Shown here in pieces: positions 23,546 to 32,095 of a stretch of 64,000 nucleotides of DNA (position 1 is the first letter of the stretch; the number at the start of each line of letters is the position of its first letter). Made by a program: the position numbers and the translations under genes. The stretch is from Verrucomicrobiaceae bacterium (GTDB lineage Bacteria > Verrucomicrobiota > Verrucomicrobiia > Verrucomicrobiales > Verrucomicrobiaceae), in NCBI GenBank assembly GCA_016795465.1, contig JAEUHK010000047.1, positions 1-64,000 on the forward strand, written 5' to 3'. Under the pieces are notes generated by a model, which had not been told where the DNA came from, ran no database searches, and was given only the letters and a program-made list of their open reading frames with translations.

Positions 23546-24480
23546 AAACACTGATTCCACTTCTTTTCGTCGCCGCCGCAGCAGCGCAACCGGTCACCAT
23601 CGCGCATCGTGGGGCCAGCGGGTATGTGCCAGAGCACACGCGGGAGGCGAAGGTCATGGCGCATGCGATGGGTGCGGAGTTCATCGAGCAGGATGTCGTG
23701 CTTTCGAAAGATGACGTGCCGGTGGTGCTGCATGACATTCATCTCGATACGACGAGCGATGTCGCGACGCGCTTCCCGGATCGCAAACGAGCCGATGGAC
23801 GTTACTACGCGCTCGATTTCACGCTCGCGGAGCTGCGGCAGCTTTCGATGCACGAGCGCATGGATCACAAAACGGGCAAGCAGGCCTATCCGAAGCGTTT
23901 TCCGGCCACGACGGGCGGTTTTCGCATTCTCACGCTCGATGAGGAGCTGGAGTTGATCGCCGGGCTGAATCACAGCACAGGTCGCGTCGCGGGCATCTAC
24001 CCGGAGATCAAACAACCTGCCTGGCATCGCCAAGAAGGCCACGACATCAGCCCCATCGTGCTAAGTGTGCTCGCGAAGCATGGCTACACGTCCAAAGAGC
24101 ACGCGTGCTACCTGCAATGCTTCGAACTCGATGAGGTGAAGCGCCTGCGCACGGAGTTGGGCTGGAGGGGGCGGCTGATCTTCCTGATGGGCGGCAAAAC
24201 GAAGGCGGACTTGGCTGAGGTGGCAAAAATCGCGGATGGAATCGGCCCGGCGATCAGCAGCATCGTCTCCGGCACGACTGTCACCGATTTGACCTCACGG
24301 GCGCATGCGCTCGGCCTCGACGTGCATCCTTACACGCTCCGCGTCGATGATCTGCCGAAAGGCATCTCGACGCCCGAGGAGCTCATGCGGCTGCTTTTTG
24401 ACGAAGCGAAGGTCGATGCGCTCTTCACCGATTTTCCGGATGTGACGGTGAATTGGCTGAAGAAAGCCAACACGCCTTGA
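23542..24480 (+). CDS. glpQ: Glycerophosphodiester phosphodiesterase, secreted
   Basis: The ATG at 23542 overlaps the glpT stop and opens a signal peptide (MKTLIPLLFVAAAAA); 312 residues follow the GlpQ pattern: HRGASGYVPEHT, EQDVVLSKDDVPVVLHDI with the metal Glu/Asp and the His, and FTDFPD near the end. It hydrolyses deacylated phospholipids to glycerol 3-phosphate and an alcohol outside the cytoplasmic membrane. The tight overlap with glpT makes a scavenging pair. Seven bases separate it from the convergent sulfatase. Confidence 0.93.
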   Translation: MKTLIPLLFVAAAAAQPVTIAHRGASGYVPEHTREAKVMAHAMGAEFIEQDVVLSKDDVPVVLHDIHLDTTSDVATRFPDRKRADGRYYALDFTLAELRQLSMHERMDHKTGKQAYPKRFPATTGGFRILTLDEELELIAGLNHSTGRVAGIYPEIKQPAWHRQEGHDISPIVLSVLAKHGYTSKEHACYLQCFELDEVKRLRTELGWRGRLIFLMGGKTKADLAEVAKIADGIGPAISSIVSGTTVTDLTSRAHALGLDVHPYTLRVDDLPKGISTPEELMRLLFDEAKVDALFTDFPDVTVNWLKKANTP

Positions 24481-24486
24481 GGAACC

Positions 24487-26010
24487 TCACTTCCCGAATT
24501 GCTTCTCGAATAGCGTCTTGAAGGGATTCACGGGAGCGAGCGGCACTTTTTCATTCACGAGCAGCGGCTGCACACTGTCCCACCACACGTCGTAAGCGGC
24601 GGCGAGTTCTTTGACGACTTCGGGATGAGCTGCGGCCACGTCGGTTTGCTCGCCGGGGTCGGCTTGAATATCGAAAAGCTGCCACGAGGGCGGCAGAGGC
24701 TCCGGTCCAGCTTTGATGATCGCGTCCTTCGCAGGCGCGGCAGGAGCCTTCGGGGCCGCTTTGGCTTTCGCCTTGCCTTTGGCCGCCTTTTTCGGCGCAC
24801 CACCGGCATTCACGAGGTGCCAGCGGGCGGTGCGGATGCTGCATTGGGTGAATTTGTAGTTCTGCGGATCGGCGTCTTTGGGCCAGCGGCCGATGTGGGT
24901 GAAGAGCTGCCGGTCCGCCCAATCAGCACCCGGGTTCTCGAGCAACGGCACGAGGCTGCGCCCCTCCACCTGCGTTTTCACTTCACCCGTGATCTTCGCA
25001 CCCGCGAGCTCGGTGAGGGTGGGGAAGAAATCGACATGGGCGGTGAGTTTCGTCACCGGAGCCGGCGTGAGCGTGCCGGGCCAGCGCCAGAGGCTGCTGG
25101 CCTTGATGCCGCCCATCCACGGCGAGCCTTTGGCCCCGTGCAAACCTGCGTTGAAGACCTTCGTGCCGGCGGTGCCGCCGTTGTCGTTGATGAAAATGAC
25201 GAGCGTGTCCTTCTCGATGCCCCATTCCTTCAGCTTGTCGAGCAGGCGGCCGAGGTTTTGGTCGATGTTGTGGAGCATGCCGAAGAAGTTTTGCACGTCG
25301 GCTCCCTCGACCTTGCCTTCAAAGAGCGCTTTGTCCTCCGGCCGGGCGATGTAGGGCCCGTGCGGGGCGTTCGTGGCGAGGTGGCAATAGAATGGCTGCT
25401 TGCCCTTCACGCTCTCGATCCACTTCGCGGCCTGGGAGAAGAACACATCGGTGCAGTAGCCCTTCGTCTTTTCAAAAGTGCCGTTGTGTAGGATGGCGGG
25501 GTCGAAGTACTTGTTCCCCGGCGCATCGCCGCAGGAGCCCGGGTAGGTCTGGCCGATGCCGCCGGCACCATGGATGAACATTTCATCAAAGCCGCGGGCA
25601 GTGGGCCAGTATTCGGGCTCGTCGCCGAGGTGCCATTTCCCAAAGATACCGGTGGTGTAGCCTGCCGTTTTGAGGACTTGGGCCAGCGTGGTGGCCTTCG
25701 GCGTGAGGCGTTCACGCTCGAGGATGGTATGCGTGATGCCGTTTTTGAACTCGTGGCGGCCGGTCAACAGGGCGGAGCGAGTCGGCGCACAGGTGGGGCT
25801 GACGCAGAAATCCTCGAAGCGCACGCCCTCCGCATTCAGGCGGTCGAGATTCGGTGTCTTTAAAATGGGGTTCCCGTGGGAAGACAGGTCGCCGTAGCCC
25901 TGGTCATCCGTGAGCAGGAAGATGATATTCGGTTTTTTACCGGCCAGACCGGCGGCGGGCAGGCTGCTGCCGAGGCAAACGAAGGTGAGGAGGATAGCGA
26001 TGCGAATCAT
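24487..26010 (-). CDS. Secreted sulfatase 2 (FGE-dependent)
   Basis: The 507-residue sulfatase has a signal peptide (MIRIAILLTFVCLGSSLPAA), PNIIFLLTDDQGYGD metal site, the formylglycine motif CAPTR (Thr in place of the usual Ser, which FGE tolerates), GKWHLGDEPE and IFINDNGGT. Near residue 408-435 it carries a Lys/Ala/Pro-rich low-complexity insertion (KKAAKGKAKAKAAPKAP) that looks like an added linker. It is alone on its strand. Substrate unknown. Confidence 0.93.
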   Translation of the reverse strand: MIRIAILLTFVCLGSSLPAAGLAGKKPNIIFLLTDDQGYGDLSSHGNPILKTPNLDRLNAEGVRFEDFCVSPTCAPTRSALLTGRHEFKNGITHTILERERLTPKATTLAQVLKTAGYTTGIFGKWHLGDEPEYWPTARGFDEMFIHGAGGIGQTYPGSCGDAPGNKYFDPAILHNGTFEKTKGYCTDVFFSQAAKWIESVKGKQPFYCHLATNAPHGPYIARPEDKALFEGKVEGADVQNFFGMLHNIDQNLGRLLDKLKEWGIEKDTLVIFINDNGGTAGTKVFNAGLHGAKGSPWMGGIKASSLWRWPGTLTPAPVTKLTAHVDFFPTLTELAGAKITGEVKTQVEGRSLVPLLENPGADWADRQLFTHIGRWPKDADPQNYKFTQCSIRTARWHLVNAGGAPKKAAKGKAKAKAAPKAPAAPAKDAIIKAGPEPLPPSWQLFDIQADPGEQTDVAAAHPEVVKELAAAYDVWWDSVQPLLVNEKVPLAPVNPFKTLFEKQFGK

Positions 26011-26060
26011 GCGGGCCGCTCAAACGTCGGCACCAAGGCTCGTCTGCCGCAAATTTTTTG

Positions 26061-26157
26061 AAAAAGTGCCAGGGAACCGCAGCATGAGCAGGCAGGCTGC
26101 CGTTGCTTCCTTCCGGACCTGGCGGGGTTCGCAAGCTGAACATCCACGGTCCCTGAC
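26061..26157 (-). ncRNA. ffs: Bacterial small SRP RNA (4.5S)
   Basis: On the minus strand the segment contains CCAGGTCCGGAAGGAAGCAACGG-like sequence (about 26101-26123), the invariant domain IV loop that binds Ffh. Flanking arms pair with each other over about 20 bases (GTCAGGGACCGTGGATGTT against GCATGCTGCGGTTCCCTGGC-type sequence) to make the long hairpin, about 90 nt in all. A T5 run directly follows at 26061-26065, a natural terminator. Ends are estimated from the pairing. Confidence 0.88.
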
Positions 26158-26335
26158 GCTGGGAGTCCTAAACGGCTTCGGGGCAGGCACAAGCCCGATT
26201 CTCGATGGATTTTCGCTCGAAAAGCCGCCTGGAGGGCACTTTGGCGCAGGAACTTTGCTTCTTCGCAAAAATGGTGTTGTCGAAAGGTCCGCTTTTCGGT
26301 AAAAAACAATTTCAACTTCTTCACTCACTCCCCAC

Positions 26336-27415
26336 ATGGCTTGGAAAATTTTATCCGCTCTCGCTGCCGTCTGCCTCGCAGGCTCCGCTTTTTTTGCCTG
26401 GAAAAACCAGGAACGCCTGAAGAACGAGCGCGCTCGTGAAGAATACACGAAAAAGAATCTGACCTCCGTCCAGGAGCACAAGAAGGCGGCTGACGAGGCC
26501 AAGACCAAGCACACCACCGCTCTGGCCGAAGCTAACAAGGAGCTCGAGAAGGCCAAGGCCGATGCCACCGACCTCGCCACCAAAGTGCAGGAGAAGGAGC
26601 AGGAACTCGCCCAAGCCAAGACGAATCTCGAAGGTGTGTCCAAGGTCGTCAAAGAACTCCAGGCCAAGATCGACGAGGCCGGTGACATCAAAAAGCTGAT
26701 GGCCACCATCAAAGACCTCGAGGCCAAGAAAAAGGAGGCCGAAGGTGCCCTCGCCAATCAAAATCAACGCTTTGCCTCCGCTCAGGAGACGGTGAAGAAT
26801 CTCACAGATTCCGTGAAGGCTGCCGAAGAGCGCGAAGCCCGCGGCCGCAAAGGCATCGTGGAGCCTGATTTCACCGCCAAGGTGGCCCAGCCTTTCAATG
26901 AGTGGGGTTTTGTCGTGCTCAGCAAAGGTAATGGAGCTGGCGTGTTCGCCAATGCCGACCTCGAAGTGAAACGTGGCCAGGACGTCATCGGCAAGCTCAA
27001 GGTCCGCAACGTCGAACAGGCCACTTCTGTCGCCGACATCGTTCCAGGCTCCATGGCCAAGGATCAGGTCATTCGCTCCGGTGACCTCGTCGTCGCCGCC
27101 GCGGTGCCCGTGAAGGCTCCTGCGACCACTGCCCCGACTGCACCCCCCACGGCTCCTGCTGCCACCCCCGGTGCCCCTGCTGCTCCTTCCTCTGATCCCT
27201 TTGGAGCCCCTGCGGGTGGTATGGCACCCGCCGCTCCCGCAGCGTCTGATCCCTTCGGCGCCGCTCCCGCCGGTGGCATGGCTCCTGCCGCACCCGCAGC
27301 GCCTGCCTCAGATCCGTTTGGTGCCGCTCCTGCTCCCGCTCCTGCGGCTGGTGCGGGCACGCCAGCCTCACCGAGTACAGCCGACCCCTTCGGTGCCCCT
27401 CCCGCCAAGCCCTGA
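26336..27415 (+). CDS. Coiled-coil envelope protein with repeat tail
   Basis: The 359-residue product has an N-terminal membrane anchor (ILSALAAVCLAGSAFFAW), a long Lys/Glu/Ala coiled coil (about residues 25-175), a beta domain (about 180-255, EWGFVVLSKGNGAG...VIGKLKVRNVEQATSVADIVPGS) and a Pro/Ala tail in which SDPFGA and AGGMAPAAP recur three or four times. The beta domain is shared with the next gene (27470). It probably spans from the inner membrane into the periplasm as a spacer. No enzyme motif is present. Confidence 0.75.
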   Translation: MAWKILSALAAVCLAGSAFFAWKNQERLKNERAREEYTKKNLTSVQEHKKAADEAKTKHTTALAEANKELEKAKADATDLATKVQEKEQELAQAKTNLEGVSKVVKELQAKIDEAGDIKKLMATIKDLEAKKKEAEGALANQNQRFASAQETVKNLTDSVKAAEEREARGRKGIVEPDFTAKVAQPFNEWGFVVLSKGNGAGVFANADLEVKRGQDVIGKLKVRNVEQATSVADIVPGSMAKDQVIRSGDLVVAAAVPVKAPATTAPTAPPTAPAATPGAPAAPSSDPFGAPAGGMAPAAPAASDPFGAAPAGGMAPAAPAAPASDPFGAAPAPAPAAGAGTPASPSTADPFGAPPAKP

Positions 27416-27469
27416 TCAACCGGTCTCTTTTCCTCTCGCAGCTCTCTCAACGTCTAGTTTTCTCGGAAC

Positions 27470-28261
27470 ATGATCAAAGTCCTCTTCATCCTTTCCATCC
27501 TCATCACCGGGGTTTCGCTCGTCTTTGCCTATAAGAACGGCCGTTCTTTCGCTGATGTGCGCAACAACATCGCCCAGATCAATGTGGAGATCGCCAACGA
27601 GAAAAAGGCGGACGCCGCCCTCGTCGCCGAGTGCGCCCGACTCTCGGGTGATGTCGCCAAAGTCAAAGGCGACCTCGACATCGAATCTGAAAAGCTCAAG
27701 CAGACCAAAAACCGTCTTCTCCTTGCTGAAAACGATGCCAAGCGCGTTCAAGAAGAGCTCGACAGCAATCTCAAGAAAAAGACCGATCTCGAAACCCAGC
27801 TGACCGATCTCCCTGTGGGTGTGAAACCCGAGACGATCGCCCAGGACATCAACAAGATGAAGCAGGAGCAGGCCGAGCTTGAAGCCCAGGCCCTCGCCAA
27901 GGCAGACGAAGTGAAGAAGGAAGAAGCCAAAATCGGTGACATCCAGAAGCGCCTCGCCGATGTCGAGCGCAAGATCGAGGACCGCCGGAAGCTGTTTGAA
28001 CGCAATTCCCTCCAGGCTCGCATTCTCGCTGTGAACTCCGATTGGGGCTTCGTGGTGATCGATGCTGGCAAGGCCTCCGGCATTGAGCAGGACACCAAGC
28101 TTCTCGTCACCCGCAACCGCCAGACCATCGGCAAAATCAGCGTCATGAGCGTCGATGGCAGCCGTTCCGTGGCCAGCATCGTCCCGGATGCCGTGCTGGG
28201 CAATATCGGCATAGCTCCTGGAGACAGTGTGATCCTCGAAAACCTCACCGCTGGGCAATAA
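27470..28261 (+). CDS. Coiled-coil envelope protein, paralogue of the upstream gene
   Basis: The 263-residue protein repeats the plan of its upstream neighbour without the Pro/Ala tail: N-terminal membrane segment (LFILSILITGVSLVFAY), coiled coil (about 25-185), then a C-terminal beta domain (DWGFVVIDAGKASGI...QTIGKISVMSVDGSRSVASIVP). The beta domain aligns with the other along its whole length, so the two arose by duplication. They lie 54 bases apart and are probably co-transcribed with the small lipoprotein gene that follows. Confidence 0.75.
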   Translation: MIKVLFILSILITGVSLVFAYKNGRSFADVRNNIAQINVEIANEKKADAALVAECARLSGDVAKVKGDLDIESEKLKQTKNRLLLAENDAKRVQEELDSNLKKKTDLETQLTDLPVGVKPETIAQDINKMKQEQAELEAQALAKADEVKKEEAKIGDIQKRLADVERKIEDRRKLFERNSLQARILAVNSDWGFVVIDAGKASGIEQDTKLLVTRNRQTIGKISVMSVDGSRSVASIVPDAVLGNIGIAPGDSVILENLTAGQ

Positions 28262-28288
28262 CTCAAACCTCGTAGCGCGGACGTTGTC

Positions 28289-28483
28289 ATGAAACTCAAT
28301 CTGTTGCTTTTGATCGCCAGTGCGGCTCTCGTCAGCAGCCTGTCGAGCTGCTCATCGGATGAGCCGAAGCGCAAAAAAGTCGTCGGTCCTCCCTCCACGG
28401 GAGACAGCAATCTCCCATGGAACCGCCCGCGGTCTTGGGAAGGCACTGCACGCTACGGCCCGATGATGCCTCAGAGCCGCTGA
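28289..28483 (+). CDS. Small lipoprotein
   Basis: The 64-residue product has a lipoprotein signal (MKLNLLLLIASAALVSSLSSC), with Cys-21 as the probable lipidation site, and a short basic, Pro-rich mature part. It follows the coiled-coil gene by 27 bases and precedes a strong terminator, so it is the last gene of that unit. No known domain. Confidence 0.7.
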   Translation: MKLNLLLLIASAALVSSLSSCSSDEPKRKKVVGPPSTGDSNLPWNRPRSWEGTARYGPMMPQSR

Positions 28484-28500
28484 TCGCAGCTCCAATTCCA

Positions 28501-28530
28501 AAAGGACGGCCCGCAAGGCCGTCCTTTTTT
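28501..28530 (+). terminator. Rho-independent terminator
   Basis: A perfect 11-bp stem (AAAGGACGGCC at 28501-28511, GGCCGTCCTTT at 28517-28527) with a five-base loop is followed by T-rich sequence to 28530. It ends the coiled-coil/lipoprotein unit and, with A's on the left side, may also serve the convergent hisI. Confidence 0.93.
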
Positions 28531-28539
28531 CTGTCCGGA

Positions 28540-28941
28540 TTACATCGTCTTTTCCAGCACCGCCTGCCCGCCAGCCTGCTTCACCACGCGGTAAAAGCAG
28601 CTCGCACGCTTCGTGTGGCAGCAACCGCCGCCGTGTTGTTTCACGCGGAGCACGAGCGCATCCTGGTCACAGTCCGTGCGGATCTCCACGATCTCCTGAA
28701 ATTCACCGCTCGTGGCCCCTTTGTGCCACAGCGTCTTCCGGCTGCGACTCCAATAGACCGCCTGGCCCAGTTCCAAGGTCATGCGCAGCGATTCCTCGTT
28801 CATGTAAGCCAGCATCAGCGGCGCGTTCGTCTCCGCGTCCACGGCCATCGCCGCGATCAAACCGTGCTCGTCAAACTTGGGCGCAAACTTCAGGCCTTCT
28901 TCGACAGCTTCTTTCGATTCTCGGGGGGCAAACGTGATCAT
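28540..28941 (-). CDS. hisI: Phosphoribosyl-AMP cyclohydrolase
   Basis: The 133-residue protein matches stand-alone His[33 protein letters not shown], the [11 protein letters not shown] metal region and the zinc/catalytic GGGCCHT. It opens the PR-AMP purine ring in histidine synthesis. There is no HisE domain, and no other his genes are near, so the histidine genes are scattered. It is convergent with the lipoprotein gene across a shared terminator. Confidence 0.93.
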   Translation of the reverse strand: MITFAPRESKEAVEEGLKFAPKFDEHGLIAAMAVDAETNAPLMLAYMNEESLRMTLELGQAVYWSRSRKTLWHKGATSGEFQEIVEIRTDCDQDALVLRVKQHGGGCCHTKRASCFYRVVKQAGGQAVLEKTM

Positions 28942-28985
28942 GGGGCCGCCATGCTAGCGGTCCGGCCCCGGAATGCAAACGACGC

Positions 28986-30491
28986 TCAGTCGAGGTAGAT
29001 CGCGTAAACCCGCGCCGAGCTCCCCTCCGGGTAGTTCACCCTCAGCGCGACCTTCTCACTCGGAAGCGCTTTCGGCCACTTCACTGGCACTTGGACACCG
29101 TTGGAGGTCACGGTGGCCTCAAAACCCTCCAGAGGCCGGTCCAGGTGATCGAGAAGTTGCAGTCGCAGCGGCAGCTCCGCCGTCACGCCTTCGACATTCA
29201 GGCGAATCGTCTTTGTGGTGAAGGTGCTGGTGATGAAGTGCGCATCGTTTTCGGTCACTTTAGGCGAGAGGGAGCCGAAACCATCGCGGCGCAGGGTGGC
29301 GAGGCCGATGTCCATGTTCTCAAGCACGCCGCCGGTATCCCAGTGCGAATACCAGATCATCGTTTGGTCACCTTCATTCACAAAGGCATGGCCTTGCAGG
29401 ATCGCCACATTATCCCACTCGCCTTCTTGGCCGCGCGGGATGACTTTGTGGCCGGGCACGGGTTCGCGGAAGTGCACGCCGTCGTTGCTGATCATGAGAC
29501 CGAGATCGACACGCACGCCGTAGTTCCAGCTTTTGCCTTTCGGTGGTGGCTGATCGGCGTCCTGCCACATGCCGTGCAGTCCGACCATGACGTTGCCGCG
29601 ATTCCACAAACCGGCGCCCATGTGCATCTGCTGGCCTTTGACAGGAGGATTCGAAAGCTGGCCGGGGCGTGCATACGAGAACGCCTTCGCTTTCGACCAT
29701 GTCACAAAGTCCGGCGAGCGATACGCCAGCATGTCACGCCCGATCTCACTGCCATCCGGCCGCCACGACCATGGGCTCAGCAATTGACCAGTGGCGTAGT
29801 AAAAATCGCCGAAGCGATACAAACCGCTCACTTCAAAGCGCTCGCCACCCGCGTTGGCCGGGCGATCACCCACACACTTCCACGTCAGGCCATCGGCGCT
29901 CGTGGCGGTGACGAAGGAGCCCCAGCGCTTCTCATTCGGGCCGATCTGGCTGCGTCCACCTTTCACATACTCGATGGGCATGTGCGCGATGAAGGCGCAT
30001 TTGTAGCGCTTGGCCGGATCAGGCTCATCGGGCTCGAAAAGCACGCTGAGGAAGTCATTCACGCGGGTCATCGAATGCGGCTCGCCCTCGATGAGGCAGA
30101 TGTTGTTCTTTTTGCTGCCATTGAAGTCAACGAGGCCCAGTTCCGGCTTCGTCCATGTGATGCCGTCCTTGCTTTCAGCGTAGCACATCGGCCGCCACCA
30201 GCCGGGGGCCTGTCCTTTGACGATCTCCGCCTCGTGCATGCCGAGATACCACATGCGGAAGGTGTCGCCCTGCTTCAAAACGGTGCCGTAAAGGATGGCG
30301 TGGCCAGCATCAGGCGATCCGGGAGGGCCGTTTCGCAGGACCGGGTTCGCTGGATGCTTCTTCGCTGTTTCGAGCGTCAGTTTTAAATTGTGCTGCCAGG
30401 CGATGTTGTGATCGTCGAAGGCGAAGAAGACCTGTTCAGCGGCTGGTGCTGAAAACGCGAAGGCGGCTAGAAGGCTGAGGCAAAGCTTCAT
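28986..30491 (-). CDS. Secreted beta-propeller glycosidase-like protein (GH32/43/130-like)
   Basis: The start at 30491 is chosen because it opens a signal peptide (MKLCLSLLAAFAFSAPA); the frame extends 25 codons upstream without one. The mature protein (501 residues in all) has repeated blade-like segments with FRMWYLGMH, MCYAESKDGITWTKPELGL, SADGLTWKC and SPDFVTWSKA, typical of five-bladed-propeller glycosidases, plus a beta-sandwich C-terminus. It is a paralogue of the adjacent 30563-32095 gene (shared WTKPELGL-x-FxGSKKNN motif). Catalytic residues are not assignable. It is the last gene of a minus-strand operon. Confidence 0.7.
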   Translation of the reverse strand: MKLCLSLLAAFAFSAPAAEQVFFAFDDHNIAWQHNLKLTLETAKKHPANPVLRNGPPGSPDAGHAILYGTVLKQGDTFRMWYLGMHEAEIVKGQAPGWWRPMCYAESKDGITWTKPELGLVDFNGSKKNNICLIEGEPHSMTRVNDFLSVLFEPDEPDPAKRYKCAFIAHMPIEYVKGGRSQIGPNEKRWGSFVTATSADGLTWKCVGDRPANAGGERFEVSGLYRFGDFYYATGQLLSPWSWRPDGSEIGRDMLAYRSPDFVTWSKAKAFSYARPGQLSNPPVKGQQMHMGAGLWNRGNVMVGLHGMWQDADQPPPKGKSWNYGVRVDLGLMISNDGVHFREPVPGHKVIPRGQEGEWDNVAILQGHAFVNEGDQTMIWYSHWDTGGVLENMDIGLATLRRDGFGSLSPKVTENDAHFITSTFTTKTIRLNVEGVTAELPLRLQLLDHLDRPLEGFEATVTSNGVQVPVKWPKALPSEKVALRVNYPEGSSARVYAIYLD

Positions 30492-30562
30492 AAAGCGATT
30501 GTGAGGCATCACCTCCCGACAGCCATCCCAAAGTCGTGGTTCAACCGGCGGACCAGCCTCCA

Positions 30563-32095
30563 TCACCGCACATAAATGGCGCTCAACCGGATCTCCGACC
30601 TCTTCGCGCCTTCAAAGACCACACGCAGCCGCATCTTCTCCGGCAGCTTTTTCAAGTCACCGAGATCCAACGGCACCTGAAAGCCACTTTGCCGTATGAC
30701 CGCAGCAAGCCCTGAAACGGGCCTTTCGAGCGCATCGAGCACCTCCACGCGCAAAACAGCATCTTTGCTCAAACCATCCACATTCACATAAAAGCCCGTT
30801 TTCGGCCTCGCAACCGCCGCCGTGACCAACTCCGCGGTCACTTTCGGCATCTGATAGTCTCCTGGCCCCTCGCCGCTCGCATCAAACACCAGCTCACCCA
30901 TTCGATCCCGCGGCCAAGACGCGATGCCGACACCTCCACGCTTTACTTCCGGCCCACCCGTGGGCCTTGGGTCCCAAGCTCCGTAATACAAAAACGTCTT
31001 CTCGCCGATGTTCTCAAAGCCCTGGCCCTGAATGACACCGCCTTGGTCCCACTCGCCATCCTTGCCGCGTTCCAGCAGCGTCCATTCGTGCTTTGGTTCG
31101 CGAAACGTGTGTCCGTCATTCGACATCACGAAGCCCAGATCGACTGACACATCCTTCCACTCCGCTGCGCCATGCCAGCGGCCATAGACGCCGAGCAGCA
31201 CATTGCCACGATTCCACACCGCGATGCCTTCGTGGTTCTGCTCGCCCTCGCGACTCTTCCCCGCGCCGAGATACTCGTGCTGCACGTCCCGCACAAAGGC
31301 CAGCGTGCTCGTCGAGGACCAGTTCACAAAGTCCGCGCTGCGATGCAGCCTCACCACGCGGCCTTGGTAATGATGCGTGTGAGGCATCGCATTCTGCGCC
31401 GTCAGAACATACTGCCCCTCCCACTGATACAGCCCGCAAGCTGGTTCCAGATGAACCCCCGGCACGAGCAGATCCTGCTTCCGCAGCTCACCTTTGACCG
31501 GCTCGACCTCTTTGACGGAGCGCCAGGTCAACCCATCGGCACTTACAAAGGGAAGCAGCGTCCCGAGCCGCGTGTTGTGGCGGAAGTACACATGCGTGAC
31601 CATCTTGTAGCGACGCGAGGCATCGGGATCAGCCTCATCCTTGATCACCTTCAAATTCACAAAGCCCCACGCACCTCCCACATCCACGAGGTTGTTCTTT
31701 TTGCTGCCGCGAAACGCCACCAGGCCCAGCTCCGGCTTCACCCACGTCACGCCGTCCACGCTCTCCGCATACGCCGCCCGCCAGCGCTCCGACTTCACCG
31801 CATGCTCGACCTGATCATCAAAGGCCACATACCACATCCGATACTTCCCGCCCTCGTGAATGATCGAGCCATAAAACTGCACCCCATGCGCATCCACCGT
31901 GCCCGCTTCACCGCGCCGCACCACTGGATTCCCCACCAGCTTCACCGGCTGCCGCATTTCGAGCTTCAAATTCTGCGTGTGCGGGATCGAGACATTGTCG
32001 AAGGCGAACAACGTCGTTCCCTTCGTCTCATCAAACAGCTCCGCGGACCACGCAGACGTGGCCCCGAGCACCAGCAACGACAAGAAACGCATCAT
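30563..32095 (-). CDS. Secreted beta-propeller glycosidase-like protein, paralogue
   Basis: The 510-residue protein has a signal peptide (MMRFLSLLVLGATSAWSA) and the same plan as the downstream neighbour: YRMWYVAFDD, AYAESVDGVTWVKPELGL, FRGSKKNNL, RGNVLLGVYGRWHG and a C-terminal beta sandwich with VLDALERPVSGL. Tandem duplication of the two is clear from these shared blocks. The start overlaps the stop of the upstream SGNH-like gene by four bases. It is probably extracytoplasmic and glycan-directed. Confidence 0.7.
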   Translation of the reverse strand: MMRFLSLLVLGATSAWSAELFDETKGTTLFAFDNVSIPHTQNLKLEMRQPVKLVGNPVVRRGEAGTVDAHGVQFYGSIIHEGGKYRMWYVAFDDQVEHAVKSERWRAAYAESVDGVTWVKPELGLVAFRGSKKNNLVDVGGAWGFVNLKVIKDEADPDASRRYKMVTHVYFRHNTRLGTLLPFVSADGLTWRSVKEVEPVKGELRKQDLLVPGVHLEPACGLYQWEGQYVLTAQNAMPHTHHYQGRVVRLHRSADFVNWSSTSTLAFVRDVQHEYLGAGKSREGEQNHEGIAVWNRGNVLLGVYGRWHGAAEWKDVSVDLGFVMSNDGHTFREPKHEWTLLERGKDGEWDQGGVIQGQGFENIGEKTFLYYGAWDPRPTGGPEVKRGGVGIASWPRDRMGELVFDASGEGPGDYQMPKVTAELVTAAVARPKTGFYVNVDGLSKDAVLRVEVLDALERPVSGLAAVIRQSGFQVPLDLGDLKKLPEKMRLRVVFEGAKRSEIRLSAIYVR

